DNA of 64,000 bases. Source: Microvirga sp. BSC39. GTDB taxonomy: Bacteria > Pseudomonadota > Alphaproteobacteria > Rhizobiales > Beijerinckiaceae. Below the pieces are notes generated by a model that searched no databases, was not told the DNA's origin, and worked only from the letters and a program-made list of their open reading frames with translations. The translations under genes were made by a program, and so were the position numbers. Below, piece after piece: positions 15,417 through 26,913 of this stretch; position 1 is the first letter of the stretch, and each line of letters opens with the position of its first letter. Location: assembly GCF_000739015.1 (NCBI RefSeq), contig NZ_JPUG01000069.1:1-64000 (forward strand). The letters run 5' to 3'.

Positions 15417-16535
15417 TTGAACATGCCAAGGTTGAAACGGTCCAGAGCCAAGACAGGAACGGACGCCCCAACAGCGGCGCAACGGCTGGCGCTTATCCTC
15501 GCCGGAGGCAACGGACTTGGGGCGTTCGAAGCCGGGGCCTACCAGACGCTGCACGATCACGGCCTGCAACCCGACTGGGTGGTGGGCACATCGATTGGAG
15601 CCGTCAACGGCGCACTCATTGCTGGCAATCCTCCGGAGCGGCGGACAGAGGCACTGCAAGCGTTCTGGTCGAAGGCGGCCTGGCCCGCAGCGGGCGGAGG
15701 GATTGCTCCAAATAGGCTGGTCCAAGCCATGCAGCGCTTTGCCGGGCAACTGCAGACAGCCTCGTTCGGGAATTCGGCCATGTTCGTGCCGAGCTTCACC
15801 GGAATGACCGCCAATGGAACGGGCACCATTGGTCTTTACGATCTGTCGCCCCTGCGGAGCACGCTGGCGCAACTGGTCGACTTCGATCTCCTCAACACAG
15901 GCGCCGTCCGGCTGACGGTGGTTGCCGTCGATCTGGAAACCGGAGACGAGGTCCTGTTCGACACGCAGACAGACTGGCTCGGCCCAGAACACATCATGGC
16001 CAGCAACGCCCTGCTGCCGGACTTCCGACCCATCGAGATCGGAGGCCGCCTGTATGGCGACGGTGGGCTGGTGTCCAACCTGCCCATCGACGTGGTGCGG
16101 CGCGAACCTGATGGGGATCGCCTCTGCCTTGCCATCGAGCTGTTTTCCGCTCGAAGGCAACGCTGCACGACCTTTGCCGAGGCTGTGGCCCGGCGCCAGG
16201 AGCTTTTGTTTGTCAATCAGAGCCGATGGTTTCTGGAGGCTTACGTGCGCGAGGACAGGGTCCGGAACACGCTTCGGGCCGTTCTTGATCTCGTGCCCAA
16301 GGAGTTGCGGGATCGACCCGAGGTCAGGGCTGCCCTGGTGGAAGCGGAGCGGCCGGACATGCGGCTGGTGACGATTGGTGGGGATCCGGGTCCCGAGGTT
16401 GGCAGCTGGTTCTACGACTACTCCGAGCAGGCGATCATGCGACGCTGGGACGCCGGCGCAAGCAAGGCCAGGGACGCGTTAACCGCGCTCCAGGGCGCCC
16501 TGGCATCGAACCAAGCGACCTCAACGACCCGGTGA
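15417..16535 (+). CDS. Patatin-like phospholipase
   Basis: A 372-residue lipid acyl hydrolase. The oxyanion loop is GGNGLGAFEAG (30-40), the nucleophile elbow GTSIGA gives Ser59, and the catalytic Asp lies near residue 215 in YGDGGLVSNLP, the full patatin dyad. No signal peptide is seen, so it is probably cytosolic or membrane-associated. It lies between NDH-2 and an SDR gene on the same strand, 140 and 81 bases away, and the three may be co-transcribed. Substrate unknown. Confidence 0.9.
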   Translation: MNMPRLKRSRAKTGTDAPTAAQRLALILAGGNGLGAFEAGAYQTLHDHGLQPDWVVGTSIGAVNGALIAGNPPERRTEALQAFWSKAAWPAAGGGIAPNRLVQAMQRFAGQLQTASFGNSAMFVPSFTGMTANGTGTIGLYDLSPLRSTLAQLVDFDLLNTGAVRLTVVAVDLETGDEVLFDTQTDWLGPEHIMASNALLPDFRPIEIGGRLYGDGGLVSNLPIDVVRREPDGDRLCLAIELFSARRQRCTTFAEAVARRQELLFVNQSRWFLEAYVREDRVRNTLRAVLDLVPKELRDRPEVRAALVEAERPDMRLVTIGGDPGPEVGSWFYDYSEQAIMRRWDAGASKARDALTALQGALASNQATSTTR

Positions 16536-16616
16536 ATGTGTGGGATGCATCCGAGAGCATCCTGCATGCTCCATTCCCATACGGACCATACCGCAAGAAC
16601 TAAGGAAAACAGCATC

Positions 16617-17714
16617 ATGACAGACAGGATCGACGGGAAGGTCGTCGTCATCACCGGCGCATCGAGCGGCATCGGCAAGGCTGGTGCCCTGGCATTGGCC
16701 GATCACGGAGCCCGCCTGGTTCTGGCGGCACGCCGGGAGAAGGAACTGGAGGACACCGCAGAGGCCTGCCGCGCCAAAGGAGCTAAGGTCATCACCGTGC
16801 CGACCGATGTTGCCGAGGAGGCGCAGGTTCAGGCGCTTGCCAAGAGTGCTCTTGATACCTTCGGCCGGATCGACGTCTGGTTCAACAATGCCGGCATGGA
16901 CGCCTTCGGCCGCTTCGAGGACATTCCACCGGAGACTTTTGAGCGCGTCCTCCAGATCAACCTCATGGGGATGGTCTATGGCGCCCGGGCCGCCCTGCCC
17001 CACTTCCTGGAGCGCGGCTCCGGCATCCTGATCAACAATGCCTCCTTGATCGGCAACTGCCCGTCACCGTTCCACAGCCCATATGTCGCAAGCAAGTTCG
17101 CCATCCGCGGGCTCTCGTTTGCCATGCGTCAGGAGGTGATGCATCTGCCTGACGTTCACATCTGCGTCCTCTCGCCGGCGTCGATCGACACGCCCCTGTG
17201 GCAGCGCAGCGCAAACTACAGCGGACGGGCGATCAAGCCGCTGGACCCGGTTCATCCCGTGGAGCAGGTGGCGGAGGTGCTGCTCAATCTGATCCGGTAT
17301 CCGCAACGCGAGGCGTTCGCCGGCGTGTCAGGGTGGATGGCGAGTGAGCAGTATGCAGCCCAGCCTGCCATGACCGAGGCGTTGGTCGCCGTCCATGCCG
17401 GACAAACCCTGTTCCTGGATGAGCCCGCCGGACCAACCGACGGATCGCTGTTCACGCCGGAAAGCGGCAACGGCGGCACGAGCGCGGGTTGGAGCTCGCC
17501 GGACCGGCCGGGGTTTGCTGTGGGTGACACCCTGCCCCTGATGGCCAGCCCTGCGCTTCTCGCCATGGCACCGGCGCTATACACGTTGAAGCTATCGGCC
17601 GGCTTCGCCCAGCAACTCAGCATGCAGTTCGCCCCCTCATTGGCTGGCGCCTTCGCGGCAGCAGACCAGCTGCCCGCCGCACTGACCTCACCCCTGCGGC
17701 GGACAACGCCGTGA
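16617..17714 (+). CDS. Short-chain dehydrogenase/reductase with C-terminal extension
   Basis: A 365-residue SDR. The nucleotide-binding motif is TGASSGIGKAG (13-23), NNAG follows near residue 93, and the catalytic set is Ser143, Tyr156 and Lys160 (YVASK). After the Rossmann domain ends near residue 240, about 120 extra residues follow, with alanine-rich helices (LASPALLAMAPALYTL) that could be membrane-associated. The start at MTDRIDGK is chosen because AAGGAAA stands 10 bases upstream and the nucleotide motif then sits at the normal place. Substrate unknown. Confidence 0.88.
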   Translation: MTDRIDGKVVVITGASSGIGKAGALALADHGARLVLAARREKELEDTAEACRAKGAKVITVPTDVAEEAQVQALAKSALDTFGRIDVWFNNAGMDAFGRFEDIPPETFERVLQINLMGMVYGARAALPHFLERGSGILINNASLIGNCPSPFHSPYVASKFAIRGLSFAMRQEVMHLPDVHICVLSPASIDTPLWQRSANYSGRAIKPLDPVHPVEQVAEVLLNLIRYPQREAFAGVSGWMASEQYAAQPAMTEALVAVHAGQTLFLDEPAGPTDGSLFTPESGNGGTSAGWSSPDRPGFAVGDTLPLMASPALLAMAPALYTLKLSAGFAQQLSMQFAPSLAGAFAAADQLPAALTSPLRRTTP

Positions 17715-17778
17715 CTTGCAGTGGGACCGGGCATTTGCCCATTCTCTGGAGCGACCCTGATGCGATGAGACTGGGGCG

Positions 17779-18384
17779 ATGACCTGCAACAGACCGGAAG
17801 CCGCCTCCCAGATCGTGGCAGCCATCGAACAAGCGCTGCCACCCGACCCGCGCCTTCGCGACCTTGTCGATGCGCTCGGGGAACGGGCGGGCGGCATCTT
17901 GCTTGCCGCCATCGCCATCCCGGCGCTTATTCCGGTCCCGGGGGTTCCGCTTGGAGCGGTGTTCGGCACGGTTCTGTCGATCATCGCCTGCCAGATGGCA
18001 GTTTCTGGAGCAGAGCCCAGGCTTCCCCATTGGCTTGCCCGGGTCAGGCTCAAGGCTCCGGTGATCACGCTTCTGAGCCGCCGCGGCCCTCCCCTGCTGC
18101 GGCGCGTGGAGCGTCGGCTGCGGCCCCGTGCCAGCGTGCTGATAACACGAACAGGCAAGCTGCCTCTTGCTCTCGTCATGGCACTGATGGGAGCTTTGAT
18201 CGCCTTGCCGATCCCATTCGGCAACACGCTTCCAGGCCTTTCAGTGATCCTCATGGGCCTTGGTCTGGCTGCCGATGACGGTCTTGCTGTCTTGGGAGCC
18301 CTGCTTCTGGCACTTCTGGCAACCGGGGTTTCCGTCGCACTGACCTGGGCCGCCTGGTCAGGGATTGTTCACCTGCTCGGGTGA
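17779..18384 (+). CDS. ExoD-family membrane protein
   Basis: A 201-residue protein with hydrophobic segments near 40-75, 130-150 and 155-195 and the ExoD pattern (GGILLAAIAIPALIPVPGVP, PIPFGNTLPGLSVILMGLGL). ExoD of Sinorhizobium is tied to exopolysaccharide production and alkali tolerance, though its activity is not known. It is the last gene before the right edge of the block inserted in comEC. Confidence 0.85.
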   Translation: MTCNRPEAASQIVAAIEQALPPDPRLRDLVDALGERAGGILLAAIAIPALIPVPGVPLGAVFGTVLSIIACQMAVSGAEPRLPHWLARVRLKAPVITLLSRRGPPLLRRVERRLRPRASVLITRTGKLPLALVMALMGALIALPIPFGNTLPGLSVILMGLGLAADDGLAVLGALLLALLATGVSVALTWAAWSGIVHLLG

Positions 18385-18527
18385 TTGGAGGCGCAGGAAC
18401 GCTGACCTTATCAAAGCCCGAACGAGCGCGCCAATCCACGCCAGGGCCGCGCGTGCCTGTCGCGTGCTTGGACGCAGCTACTGTCTCCTGATGGCCAAGG
18501 CCAGGTCTGTCGCGAATGGTGGCACCT

Positions 18528-19253
18528 TTAGTTGCAGGAAGGGTTCAGGACCTTTTGCGGCCTCAAACGTTGCACAGACACCACCATGGAGCCGACGGCG
18601 CCGATGCCCTTGTAGTAGGCATCGCGGGCGAAACCATAGCCGCCGGGCCATGCCGCTTCCGGTGGCGGCAGAAGACGGGCGGAGCCGGCAATGAACTGCC
18701 CGGCCGTCAGCCCTGCCCCAGTGCGCACTGAGACGCGCACGAGACGGGGACGTTCACTCTCTGCAACATCCTTCATCTCCACAATCCGGATAAGGAGCCT
18801 CTGCCCCCCTTCCCGGTCCTCCACGGCCTCGACGAAGCCTGCAATGGTCGTAATCGTGATACGGGTGAGAGCCGGAGCGGCAACACTCCGAGTGCGGATC
18901 ACGCCAGCCGAAAAACCTGCAAAGACAGCCGACAGCGCAATCATGGCGATGAAAGCCGTCATGCTCCGGCGCAGGGCGATCGCTGCCGCACCGCACAAGG
19001 CAAAGGCTCCCATCGGCGCCCAAAGGGCCGGCATGCCGTCGGCCTGGAAGAACAGGAGGATGCCGGCGCCGAAACAGACCGGAATCCAGGGGAAGAGCCG
19101 ACGCTGCTCAATCTCACACGTGACGGCCTTTGCTAGCCAGCCGCGCGCATCGAGGAGCCTCCACTCGATGCCGGCGCTCCAAGACCGGGGCAACGCCACC
19201 ACCCGCGCAACGCTGCGCGGGATCCGGCGGATCTTTCCTCGGTTGTCTTCCAT
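18528..19253 (-). pseudogene. comEC: comEC/rec2 N-terminal fragment
   Basis: The first 230 or so codons of comEC: a basic cytosolic start, membrane helices (RRLFPWIPVCFGAGILLFF and following) and a DUF4131 domain (IAGFVEAVEDREGGQRLLIR to PGGYGFARDAYYKGIGAVG). The match to ComEC stops near 18550, and a stop codon follows at 18528. The rest of the gene is found at 5074-5990. The gene is divergent from gltX. In related genomes comEC lies between lexA and gltX, which are the outer neighbours of the two pieces here. Confidence 0.88.
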
Positions 19254-19393
19254 CGCGGCTTCGGCTTAACGCGGGTTCGGTTGCATGCTAGACGACCGCA
19301 CGCTCCGCCCCAAGCCGCCCTGTGGATTGAGTCGGATGGCTGCGGCAGCACGGCCGCGCGACCCCCGGTTTCTTTAGTCAAGGTTCTCCTGCG

Positions 19394-20821
19394 ATGACCG
19401 TCGTCACCCGCTTCGCCCCCTCTCCCACCGGCTTTCTCCATATCGGAGGGGGGCGCACGGCCCTGTTCAACTGGCTCTATGCCAAGCGGCATGGAGGCAA
19501 GATGCTGCTGCGCATCGAGGATACGGACCGGGAGCGCTCCACAGACGCCGCCATCGCGGCCATCCTGGACGGGCTGCAATGGCTCGGCCTCGATTGGGAC
19601 GGCGACGTGGTCTATCAGTTTTCCCGCGCTGCCCGGCATAAGGAAGTGGCCGAGAGCCTGCTCGCCCAGGGCCGCGCCTATTACTGCTATGCCTCCCAGC
19701 AGGAGCTGGAGGAGATGCGCGAATCTGCCCGCAAGGAGGGCCGCCCCCTACGCTATGACGGACGCTGGCGCGACCGCGATCCGTCCGAGGCCCCCAAGGA
19801 CGTGAAGCCCGTCATCCGCCTGAAGGCGCCGACCGAGGGCGAAACGGTGGTCGAGGACGAGGTGCAGGGCCGCGTGGTCTGGCAGAACAAGGATCTGGAC
19901 GATCTCGTGCTCCTGCGCTCGGACGGCACGCCCACCTACATGCTGGCCGTGGTGGTGGACGACCACGACATGAACGTGACCCACGTTATCCGCGGCGACG
20001 ATCACCTCACCAATGCGGCCCGTCAGACGCAGATCTATCAGGCCCTGGGCTGGGATGTGCCCAACATGGCCCACGTTCCGATGATCCTCGGCCCGGACGG
20101 CGCCAAGCTCTCCAAGCGCCACGGCGCCCTTGGGGTCGAAGCCTATCGCAGCATGGGCTATCTGCCCGAGGCTATGCGCAACTACCTCGTGCGCCTCGGC
20201 TGGAGCCATGGCGACCAGGAGATCTTCTCCACCCAGGAGATGGTCGACGCCTTCGATCTCAAGAACATCGGACGCTCCCCGTCCCGCTTCGACTTCGCCA
20301 AGCTGGAGAACCTCAACGGGCACTATATGCGCCAGACGGAGGATGAGAACCTGGTGAAGGCCATTGAGGAGATCCTGCCGGAACTCGGAGCAGAGCGCGG
20401 GATCGGCACAACCTTCTCCCCGGGCTTGCGCGACAAGATGACTGCCGCCATGCCGGGCCTGAAGGAGCGCGCCAAGAACCTCGTAGAGCTGCTCGACAGT
20501 GCCTACTACCTCTATGCCCAACGGCCGCTTCATCTGGATGAGAAAGCCGCCAGCCTCCTCGCGGACGGACGGGCTCGCCTCGACGGAATCGCTGAGAAGC
20601 TCGATAGCGTTTCCGATTGGTCGGCCCAGAGCGTGGAAGCCGTCGTGCGTCAGCATGCGGAGGCTGTCGGAGCGAAGCTCGGCCAGGTGGCGCAGCCCCT
20701 TCGGGCGGCTGTGACCGGCCGCGCGACGTCGCCGGGACTCTTCGACGTCATGGCGGTTCTCGGCAAGGACGAAACCCTGTTGCGGCTACGCGATCAGACC
20801 AAGGATGCGCCCGCTGCATAA
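19394..20821 (+). CDS. gltX: Glutamate-tRNA ligase
   Basis: A 475-residue class I aminoacyl-tRNA synthetase that charges tRNA-Glu and, where GlnRS is absent, often tRNA-Gln for later amidation. The HIGH-type motif is [14 protein letters not shown] (14-27) and the KMSKS-type motif is KLSKRHG near residue 238. The C-terminal anticodon-binding domain is complete and length is normal. AAGG lies about 10 bases before the ATG. Alphaproteobacteria often have two gltX copies and this one cannot be assigned to either type without comparison. Confidence 0.96.
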   Translation: MTVVTRFAPSPTGFLHIGGGRTALFNWLYAKRHGGKMLLRIEDTDRERSTDAAIAAILDGLQWLGLDWDGDVVYQFSRAARHKEVAESLLAQGRAYYCYASQQELEEMRESARKEGRPLRYDGRWRDRDPSEAPKDVKPVIRLKAPTEGETVVEDEVQGRVVWQNKDLDDLVLLRSDGTPTYMLAVVVDDHDMNVTHVIRGDDHLTNAARQTQIYQALGWDVPNMAHVPMILGPDGAKLSKRHGALGVEAYRSMGYLPEAMRNYLVRLGWSHGDQEIFSTQEMVDAFDLKNIGRSPSRFDFAKLENLNGHYMRQTEDENLVKAIEEILPELGAERGIGTTFSPGLRDKMTAAMPGLKERAKNLVELLDSAYYLYAQRPLHLDEKAASLLADGRARLDGIAEKLDSVSDWSAQSVEAVVRQHAEAVGAKLGQVAQPLRAAVTGRATSPGLFDVMAVLGKDETLLRLRDQTKDAPAA

Positions 20822-20990
20822 CGGGCAAATCTCGCCTTTAGACGTGCTTGCCCCCTCCCTATGGATAAGCTACCGAAGGCGCCATAAACCGACCGACCGG
20901 CAAACCCTGGTTCGGCAGCCCCGAGGGCCTACCCCGCTCCCCCGGTTGCTCTAGGTTCTGCCCGGCCTCCTTTTGAAAGGGCCACGACGC

Positions 20991-22283
<1,293 letters not shown>

Positions 22284-22306
22284 AGACATCGGGTGCGATA
22301 ATAATG

Positions 22307-22330
22307 AAAGGGGCCGAAAGGCCCCTTTTT
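22307..22330 (+). terminator. Rho-independent terminator of gltA
   Basis: AAAGGGGCC, a GAAA tetraloop, GGCCCCTTT and further T. A strong intrinsic terminator 23 bases after the gltA stop. Confidence 0.95.
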
Positions 22331-22353
22331 CGTATCTGCGTCCTCGGACCAGC

Positions 22354-22453
22354 GTGTCATTTTCGGCTGGAGCGCAGCGGAGGGGAAGGGAGTCCATAAC
22401 ACCGCGCCTGATCGCAGATCCCATTCCCGGCCCTCGGGCCGCCGGGATGACAG
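22354..22453. repeat. Intergenic palindromic repeat (REP-like), diverged
   Basis: The stretch runs from TGTCATTTTCGGCTGGAGCG to GGCCGCCGGGATGACAG. The ends GTCAT and ATGAC face each other, as in the short repeats common between rhizobial genes. Similar but shorter copies lie at 37064-37241. Confidence 0.5.
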
Positions 22454-22463
22454 ACAGGAGGCG

Positions 22464-23642
22464 CTACGCCTCTCCCTTGGATGACAGCACCTCTTCCACG
22501 ATCCGCGCCGCCCGTTCGCTCGGAACCTCGTCGCCGATCTTCATGAGAGTGTCGAGCTTGCCGAACGCCCTGATCTGCCGCTGGCGTTCCGGGGTGTCGC
22601 TGAGAAGGGGCAGGAGCGCATCGGCCAGCCTCTCGGGCGTGCAGTCCCATTGAATGAGCTCAGGGATGACGTTCTCACCGAGCACCAGGTTCGTGAGCAC
22701 GATGGAAGGCGCCTTGATCAGGTATTTCAGCACTTCCTCGATCTTCGAGACCCGGTAGGCCACCACCATCGGCACGCCTGAGAGCCCCAGTTCCAACGTG
22801 ACGGTACCCGAGGCGGCAAGAGCCGCGTCGGCCTGCCGGAAAGCGGCCCATTTGGCCCCCTCGCCCTCGACGATCCGAGGCTTCACGCTCCAGTTCTCTA
22901 CCCGCGCTCGAATCTCATCGGCAACATGAGAAACAGCCGGGATCGTCACCTCGAAAGGAGGCGCCGAGCGCTCCTTCAGCAGCGCCAGGGCAGCGCCAAA
23001 CGGCTCCATGAGACGGCTCACTTCCGAGCGGCGACTGCCGGGCAGGACGAGCAGGTTGATGGGCTGGCCCTCGACGCGCTGCCTCTCACCGGGTGCAGGC
23101 CTGATCTCGTCGAGACGCTCGATGAGCGGGTGCCCGACATAGGTCGTCGGCGGGCCGCCCAGGCGTTGATGCGCCTCGGGCTCGAAGGGCAGCAGCGCGA
23201 GGAGATGGTCCACATAGGCCCGCATCTTCGGGGCGCGTCCTGGCCGCCATGCCCAGACGGACGGGCTGACGTAATCGACGATGGGAATGTGCGGCGCGCG
23301 CCGGCGGACGGCCTTCGCGACACGGTGCGTGAAATCCGGGCTGTCGATGATCACCAGCATGTCGGGCTTTGCCGCGACCACCGCGTCCGCCGTCATGCGG
23401 ATGCGTTTCAGGATGGCCGGCAGCCGCGCGATCACGGCGGAAATGCCCATCACGGCGATCTCTTCCAGGGGAAAAAGAGAGCTCAAGCCTTCTTTGGCCA
23501 TGGCATGTCCGCCAACACCACCGAAGCGCAGGCGCTCGGCTCCAAGCCGCGCCTTCAGTGAGCGCATCAGCTTGGCCCCGAGCTGATCGCCCGATTCCTC
23601 GCCGGACACGATCCAGACCGTCAGGGGCTTTCTGTCAGCCAA
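22464..23642 (-). CDS. lpxB: Lipid-A-disaccharide synthase
   Basis: A 392-residue GT19 glycosyltransferase joining UDP-2,3-diacylglucosamine and lipid X into the lipid A disaccharide at the inner membrane. Family signatures are VWIVSGEESGDQLGAKL, DSPDFTHRVAKAVRR, YVSPSVWAWRPGR and LPGSRRSEV. The best start is TTG at 23642, which has GGAGAAG upstream and overlaps the lpxI stop by 8 bases; the earlier frame start lies within lpxI. Last gene of the lpxD-fabZ-lpxA-lpxI-lpxB run. Confidence 0.95.
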   Translation of the reverse strand: MADRKPLTVWIVSGEESGDQLGAKLMRSLKARLGAERLRFGGVGGHAMAKEGLSSLFPLEEIAVMGISAVIARLPAILKRIRMTADAVVAAKPDMLVIIDSPDFTHRVAKAVRRRAPHIPIVDYVSPSVWAWRPGRAPKMRAYVDHLLALLPFEPEAHQRLGGPPTTYVGHPLIERLDEIRPAPGERQRVEGQPINLLVLPGSRRSEVSRLMEPFGAALALLKERSAPPFEVTIPAVSHVADEIRARVENWSVKPRIVEGEGAKWAAFRQADAALAASGTVTLELGLSGVPMVVAYRVSKIEEVLKYLIKAPSIVLTNLVLGENVIPELIQWDCTPERLADALLPLLSDTPERQRQIRAFGKLDTLMKIGDEVPSERAARIVEEVLSSKGEA

Positions 23643-24501
23643 GAGACTTCTCCATCCACGGCAGATCGACGGCGATGAGGAAGAGACCAAGGCGGTCGGC
23701 CGCGCGCAGTGTTTCCTCCTGCTCTAGGACGAACGTGGATCCCGCCCCGATGGCGATACCGGCCAGTCCCGCTCTGGCCGCCTCTGTGACAGTGCGGGGA
23801 CCAATGGTCGGCATGTCGACCCGCAGGTCCTGACCGCGCTTGGCGGCCTTGATCAGCACCCCACCCTCTTCGCGGCGGCGAAGGCCGAACCATGACTGTC
23901 GCAGGTGTCTTACCCGTCGGATCATTCCGTCGGTGCCTTCAGGCCCCTCGATGGCGAGGACATGCCTGCGGTCGACGACGGCTCCCTGCCCGATATCGAA
24001 GTCCGATAGGGAAACGAGAAGCTCCAGCCCAAAGGCTATGGCCTCATGGTCGTCGGCTCCCGGCTGCCGCGCACCGGTGAGCAGGCGGGAGGCTACGAGA
24101 TCGGGGGCAAGCTCATGGGCGCCGATAACCCGATGCCCACGCTCCTCCAGCAGCATCACGGCGCCGCGCAGCACTTGGTCATCCCCTCGCGCAATGACCT
24201 CCTTCACCTCGTGCATGTTGCGAAGCAGGGAGTAGGCGCTCAGCAGTGCGGAAAAGCCAGGTCGGCGAACGGCTCCGACGAGGGAGACGGCCTGTGGCCG
24301 CCAGCCCTCGAGGGTGCTCATGATGGTCTTGAGATCGAGAAGATCGACGGTAGCGTGAGCACGGCGCTGCAGTTCGGCCTCCGCAAAGCCGCGGAAGGCC
24401 AAGACCCGGACGTCCTGTCCCGTCCGCTCCAGATGGCTCAAGAGCTGGATGGGAAGCTGCCCGGCCCCGGCGAGGATTGCAATGGGGCCGTGGGGCATCA
24501 T
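23635..24501 (-). CDS. lpxI: UDP-2,3-diacylglucosamine diphosphatase LpxI
   Basis: A 288-residue enzyme that hydrolyses UDP-2,3-diacylglucosamine to lipid X, replacing the unrelated LpxH of gammaproteobacteria. The N-terminal domain is IAILAGAGQLPIQLLSHLER and the C-terminal domain contains DFDIGQGAVVDRRHVLAIEG and IGPRTVTEAARAGLAGIAIG. It overlaps lpxA by 4 bases (ATGA) and lpxB by 8 bases, so translation is probably coupled. Its presence between lpxA and lpxB is the normal alphaproteobacterial order. Confidence 0.95.
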   Translation of the reverse strand: MMPHGPIAILAGAGQLPIQLLSHLERTGQDVRVLAFRGFAEAELQRRAHATVDLLDLKTIMSTLEGWRPQAVSLVGAVRRPGFSALLSAYSLLRNMHEVKEVIARGDDQVLRGAVMLLEERGHRVIGAHELAPDLVASRLLTGARQPGADDHEAIAFGLELLVSLSDFDIGQGAVVDRRHVLAIEGPEGTDGMIRRVRHLRQSWFGLRRREEGGVLIKAAKRGQDLRVDMPTIGPRTVTEAARAGLAGIAIGAGSTFVLEQEETLRAADRLGLFLIAVDLPWMEKSLG

Positions 24502-25307
24502 CCGGATGAGCTGACGGGATCCCGTGGGGTGCAGATTGCTCGATCCTTGCCCTCACGAATGAAGTCGAGGATCTCGTGCACGAAGGGATGGCTGTCGAAC
24601 TCGCCTGCCACATCTTCAACGCGCTCGGACAAGGTGCCCTCATCGGCGAAGAGAAGGCGATACGCACGACGGATATCGTGGATCTGCTCGCGGGTGAACC
24701 CGCGGCGGCGCAGGCCGATGATGTTGAGGCCGGCGAGATGCGCCCTATTGCCCATGGCCATGCCGTAGGGAATCAGGTCGTTCTCCAGCCCTGACATGCC
24801 GCCCACGAAGGCGTGAGAGCCGACGCGGGCGAACTGAATGACGGCTGAGCCCCCACCGAAGATCACGAAGTTGCCCACCGTGACATGGCCTGCCAGCATG
24901 ACGTTGTTGGACAGAATGCAGTCGTTCCCAACCTTCGTGTCGTGGCCCACATGGGAGCCGGCCAGGAAGGCGCAGCGATCGCCGATCACGGTGCGGAGGC
25001 CGCCGCCCTCGGTGCCGGGGTTCATGGTCACGCCTTCGCGGATCATGCAGTCGGCACCAATCTCGAGCGTCGAAGCCTCGCCCTTGTACTTCAGATCCTG
25101 CGGAATGTGGCCGATGGAAGCGAACGGAAAGATCCTCGTCCGAGGACCGATTGTGGTACGCCCGGCCAAAGCAACATGGCTGATGAGCTGGCAGCCCTCG
25201 CCGAGCTCCACCTCGGGTCCAACTGTGCAGAACGGGCCGATCTTCACGCCCGGACCGATCTTGGCGCCGTCCTCGATGACGGCGCTCGGATGAATCACCG
25301 TTTCCAT
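24498..25307 (-). CDS. lpxA: UDP-N-acetylglucosamine acyltransferase
   Basis: A 269-residue left-handed beta-helix acyltransferase for the first step of lipid A synthesis. Hexapeptide repeats run from IHPSAVIEDGAKIGPGVKIG to about residue 190, followed by the C-terminal helical domain (GLRRRGFTREQIHDIRRAYR). The catalytic His lies in the central repeats (GSHVGHDTKVG). The ATG overlaps the fabZ stop in TAATG, which fixes the start at METVIHPS. Confidence 0.96.
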   Translation of the reverse strand: METVIHPSAVIEDGAKIGPGVKIGPFCTVGPEVELGEGCQLISHVALAGRTTIGPRTRIFPFASIGHIPQDLKYKGEASTLEIGADCMIREGVTMNPGTEGGGLRTVIGDRCAFLAGSHVGHDTKVGNDCILSNNVMLAGHVTVGNFVIFGGGSAVIQFARVGSHAFVGGMSGLENDLIPYGMAMGNRAHLAGLNIIGLRRRGFTREQIHDIRRAYRLLFADEGTLSERVEDVAGEFDSHPFVHEILDFIREGKDRAICTPRDPVSSSG

Positions 25308-25771
25308 TAGTCGTTCACCAGCATGGCGCTGACTTCGGCTTCGCAGACGAGAACACCATCGACCTTCGCCTCGCCCTTGTACCACCACATGTTGCGGCGG
25401 TTGTTCAGCTTGCGCATGTGGAACTCGACCCGGTCGCCCGGCTCGACCGGCTTGCGGAACTTCACCTTGTCGATCGTCATGAAAAACACCTGCTTCGGCT
25501 TGGCCATCTGGGCCATTTTGGCCTTCACGCAGATGGCGCCCGCCGTCTGAGCCATCGCCTCGATCAGAAAAACGCCAGGGAAGATCGGGCGCGAGGGGAA
25601 ATGGCCCGTGAATTGTGGCTCATTGAAGGTGACGTTCTTGATGCCGATGCACGAATTGTCGCCGTCGATCTCGATGATCTTATCGACCAGAAGAAAGGGA
25701 TACCGGTGCGGCAGCAGCTCCAGGATCTCCATGATATCGGCGGTTTGAAGCGTGGTGGGCGCTTCGGACAT
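25307..25771 (-). CDS. fabZ: 3-hydroxyacyl-ACP dehydratase FabZ
   Basis: A 154-residue hot-dog fold dehydratase of fatty acid synthesis. The catalytic His is in [14 protein letters not shown] and the catalytic Glu in [17 protein letters not shown]. The start MSEAPTTLQ has GGAG 7 bases upstream; an earlier in-frame start adds 12 residues without support. It sits between lpxD and lpxA, the usual coupling of fatty acid and lipid A synthesis. Confidence 0.96.
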   Translation of the reverse strand: MSEAPTTLQTADIMEILELLPHRYPFLLVDKIIEIDGDNSCIGIKNVTFNEPQFTGHFPSRPIFPGVFLIEAMAQTAGAICVKAKMAQMAKPKQVFFMTIDKVKFRKPVEPGDRVEFHMRKLNNRRNMWWYKGEAKVDGVLVCEAEVSAMLVND

Positions 25772-25810
25772 GACGGGAACTCCGAACGGTAAGAATGCCT
25801 TCAACAAACG

Positions 25811-26875
25811 TTATGAAGACGCATCGTCGTCTTTGGCGGAATCGCCCCCGGATGCAAGCTTTTTCAGCGCCGTGATCTCACGGAACCATTCCCGCATGGG
25901 TCGGGCGGGAATGCCACCCCAGCGAGCTCCCGGCGGGACATCGCCGTTGACGCCGCTGGTGGCTGCGATCTGGGCACCCATGCCGATCCGGACGTGCCCT
26001 TTCACGGCCACCTGGCCGCCGATGGCCACATAATCCTCGATGGTGGTCGAGCCGGCGATGCCGACCTGGGCCACGATCACGCAATGACGCCCGATGACCA
26101 CATTATGGGCAATCTGGACGAGGTTATCGATCTTGGTGCCCTCGCCGATCACGGTATCGCGGCTGGCACCCCGGTCGACCGTCGTATTCGCCCCGATTTC
26201 CACGTCGTCCTGGATGATGACGCGTCCGACCTGCGGCACCTTCAGATGCCCCTGCGGCCCCATCGCAAAACCGAAGCCGTCCTGCCCGATCCTGACACCC
26301 GGATGGAGAATGACCCGGTTGCCGAGATAGGCATGGGTGACAGTCACGTTAGGGGCAATGGAACAGTCCCGCCCAATCCTGACGTTCGGTCCGATGACCG
26401 AGTGAGCGCCGATCAGGGTGCCTGATCCGATCTCCGCATGCGGCCCGATGACGGCGCCTGGATCCACGCGCACCCCATGCTCCAGCCTCGCAGAGGGATG
26501 GACGAAGGAGCCGGGGGATACCCCGGTCGCGGCAAAGGACGATTCCGGCCGCATGGCGGACGGAAACAGGATCGCCAGAACCTGAGCGAAAACCCGATAG
26601 GCCTGGGGCGTGACCAAGGCCACCGTGCCGGAGGGCACCTTGGAGGCGTAGCGTGGCGTCACCAAGCAGGCTGTGGCTTTGGTCGCCACCAGCGCCCCGA
26701 CATAGGCGGGATTGTCCATATAGGCGAGATCGCCAGGACCTGCGTTCTCGAGGGGAGCAACCCCACGAAGCAAAAACTCCCCGTCGGCGCCGTCGGGGAG
26801 CGTTACATTGGCCATCTCCGCCACCTGACGCAGATTCAACGTCTGGCTTTGCGGGAAGAAGTTCGATTCAGCCAT
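25811..26875 (-). CDS. lpxD: UDP-3-O-acylglucosamine N-acyltransferase
   Basis: A 354-residue acyltransferase for the third step of lipid A synthesis. The N-terminal uridine-binding domain covers about 1-110 ([20 protein letters not shown]). A left-handed beta-helix of hexapeptide repeats follows ([20 protein letters not shown]), with the catalytic His probably in [10 protein letters not shown], and the C-terminal helix. The start MAESNFFPQ is chosen because homologous sequence begins there; the longer open frame runs into bamA. Confidence 0.95.
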   Translation of the reverse strand: MAESNFFPQSQTLNLRQVAEMANVTLPDGADGEFLLRGVAPLENAGPGDLAYMDNPAYVGALVATKATACLVTPRYASKVPSGTVALVTPQAYRVFAQVLAILFPSAMRPESSFAATGVSPGSFVHPSARLEHGVRVDPGAVIGPHAEIGSGTLIGAHSVIGPNVRIGRDCSIAPNVTVTHAYLGNRVILHPGVRIGQDGFGFAMGPQGHLKVPQVGRVIIQDDVEIGANTTVDRGASRDTVIGEGTKIDNLVQIAHNVVIGRHCVIVAQVGIAGSTTIEDYVAIGGQVAVKGHVRIGMGAQIAATSGVNGDVPPGARWGGIPARPMREWFREITALKKLASGGDSAKDDDASS

Positions 26876-26886
26876 GAAGAATAAGT

Positions 26887-26908
26887 GAGGGCGCCTTTCG
26901 GCGCCCTC
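26887..26908. terminator. Hairpin between bamA and lpxD
   Basis: A 9-bp GC-rich stem (GAGGGCGCC with GGCGCCCTC) and a 4-base loop, just after the bamA stop on the minus strand. No T-run follows, so it may reduce read-through into lpxD or protect the mRNA end. Confidence 0.5.
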
Positions 26909-26913
26909 CCCGA

